Source: Betaproteobacteria bacterium
GTDB lineage: Bacteria > Pseudomonadota > Gammaproteobacteria > Burkholderiales > Casimicrobiaceae
Direction: 5' to 3'
DNA: 64,000 nt
NCBI GenBank assembly: GCA_009778785.1
Contig: WRFN01000002.1
Coordinates: 186,001 to 250,000 of the forward strand
This document shows, piece after piece, positions 63,838-64,000 of the stretch. Every line of letters starts with the position of its first letter. The first letter of the stretch is position 1. The notes under the pieces were generated by a model. The model ran no database searches, was not told the DNA's origin, and saw only the letters and a program-made list of their open reading frames with translations. The position numbers and the translations under genes are program-made.

Positions 63838-64000
63838 ATGAATACCCCCGATCCCAACGATTCCATTTTGCACGCTTCCGTATTCGGGCAAACCGCTCCG
63901 TCGTCGGCTGCTGCATCGGTAGCCAATGATCGTCGCGTCGAGGCGATGGAGAAAGTCACGATGGCTTTTCTGACCGAACAACGCCGCGCCCGCCGTTGGC
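63838..64000 (+). CDS. S49 peptidase (SppA/SohB-like), N-terminal fragment
   Basis: 54 codons are visible before the window ends. AGAAAGG lies just before the ATG. The variable start MNTPDPNDSILHASVFGQTA is followed by VEAMEKVTMAFLTEQRRARRW, which matches the cytosolic leader (LxEQRRARRW before the membrane helix) of betaproteobacterial signal-peptide peptidases that follow rluC and a HAD phosphatase. The catalytic part lies outside. Confidence 0.7.
   Translation, partial: MNTPDPNDSILHASVFGQTAPSSAAASVANDRRVEAMEKVTMAFLTEQRRARRW

Overview
The window looks like chromosomal DNA of a betaproteobacterium, probably Rhodocyclales or Nitrosomonadales-like. The basis is gene order and content (rpsF-priB-rpsR-rplI-dnaB; yceD-rpmF-plsX-fabHDG-acpP-fabF; cmk-rpsA-ihfB-lapA-lapB; rne opposite rluC-HAD phosphatase-S49 peptidase), moderately high GC and c-type cytochromes. 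Almost everything is core genome. No complete mobile element, CRISPR array or rRNA is visible.

Layout. 1-2389: start of dnaB and the rplI-rpsR-priB-rpsF operon (minus strand), with a 600-bp repeat-filled gap. 2595-4696: a two-RCK potassium channel with a small membrane protein. 4826-7492: pepN. 7759-9018: icd. 9231-11852: rluE-pcnB-folK. 11926-14737: a PBP7-type endopeptidase and an ATM1-like ABC exporter. 14768-23805: an RND efflux operon (adaptor, two permeases, outer membrane factor). 24052-25887: dapB, bamE and divergent fur. 26050-26142: tRNA-Ser(GCU). 26252-29116: a single-chain restriction-modification enzyme. 29163-37005: lysC and the fatty-acid/phospholipid cluster from fabF back to yceD. 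37171-39849: an MFS transporter, a sugar-nucleotide epimerase and ybaB. 39924-42094: dnaX, the 4.5S SRP RNA and a Mu-like phage gene remnant. 42445-47388: an MltF-like lytic transglycosylase and a glutamate/aspartate ABC transporter. 47569-50204: nnr, a HEPN protein and a Gly-rich small protein. 50237-57000: heptose kinase, ugd, lapB, lapA, ihfB, rpsA, cmk. 57068-57927: a monoheme and a tetraheme cytochrome c. 58494-64000: rne, then divergent rluC, a HAD phosphatase and the start of an S49 peptidase.

Functionally the genes cover translation, RNA processing, fatty-acid and LPS building blocks, envelope upkeep (bamE, lapAB, mltF, PBP7), efflux and anaerobic-type electron transport. Accessory content is limited to the restriction-modification gene, the MFS gene between two copies of a promoter-bearing repeat, the HEPN/Gly-rich pair, the phage remnant and several families of short palindromic repeats.

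Most interesting points: a 157-bp MITE-like element with perfect 28-bp ends that resemble Neisseria dRS3, with a related repeat translated inside folK; a terminator-like hairpin between the rpsF promoter and its start codon; the duplicated promoter around the MFS gene; an FNR-like box near the tetraheme cytochrome; and a possible unannotated small RNA between that cytochrome and rne. I saw no clearly new multi-gene system.
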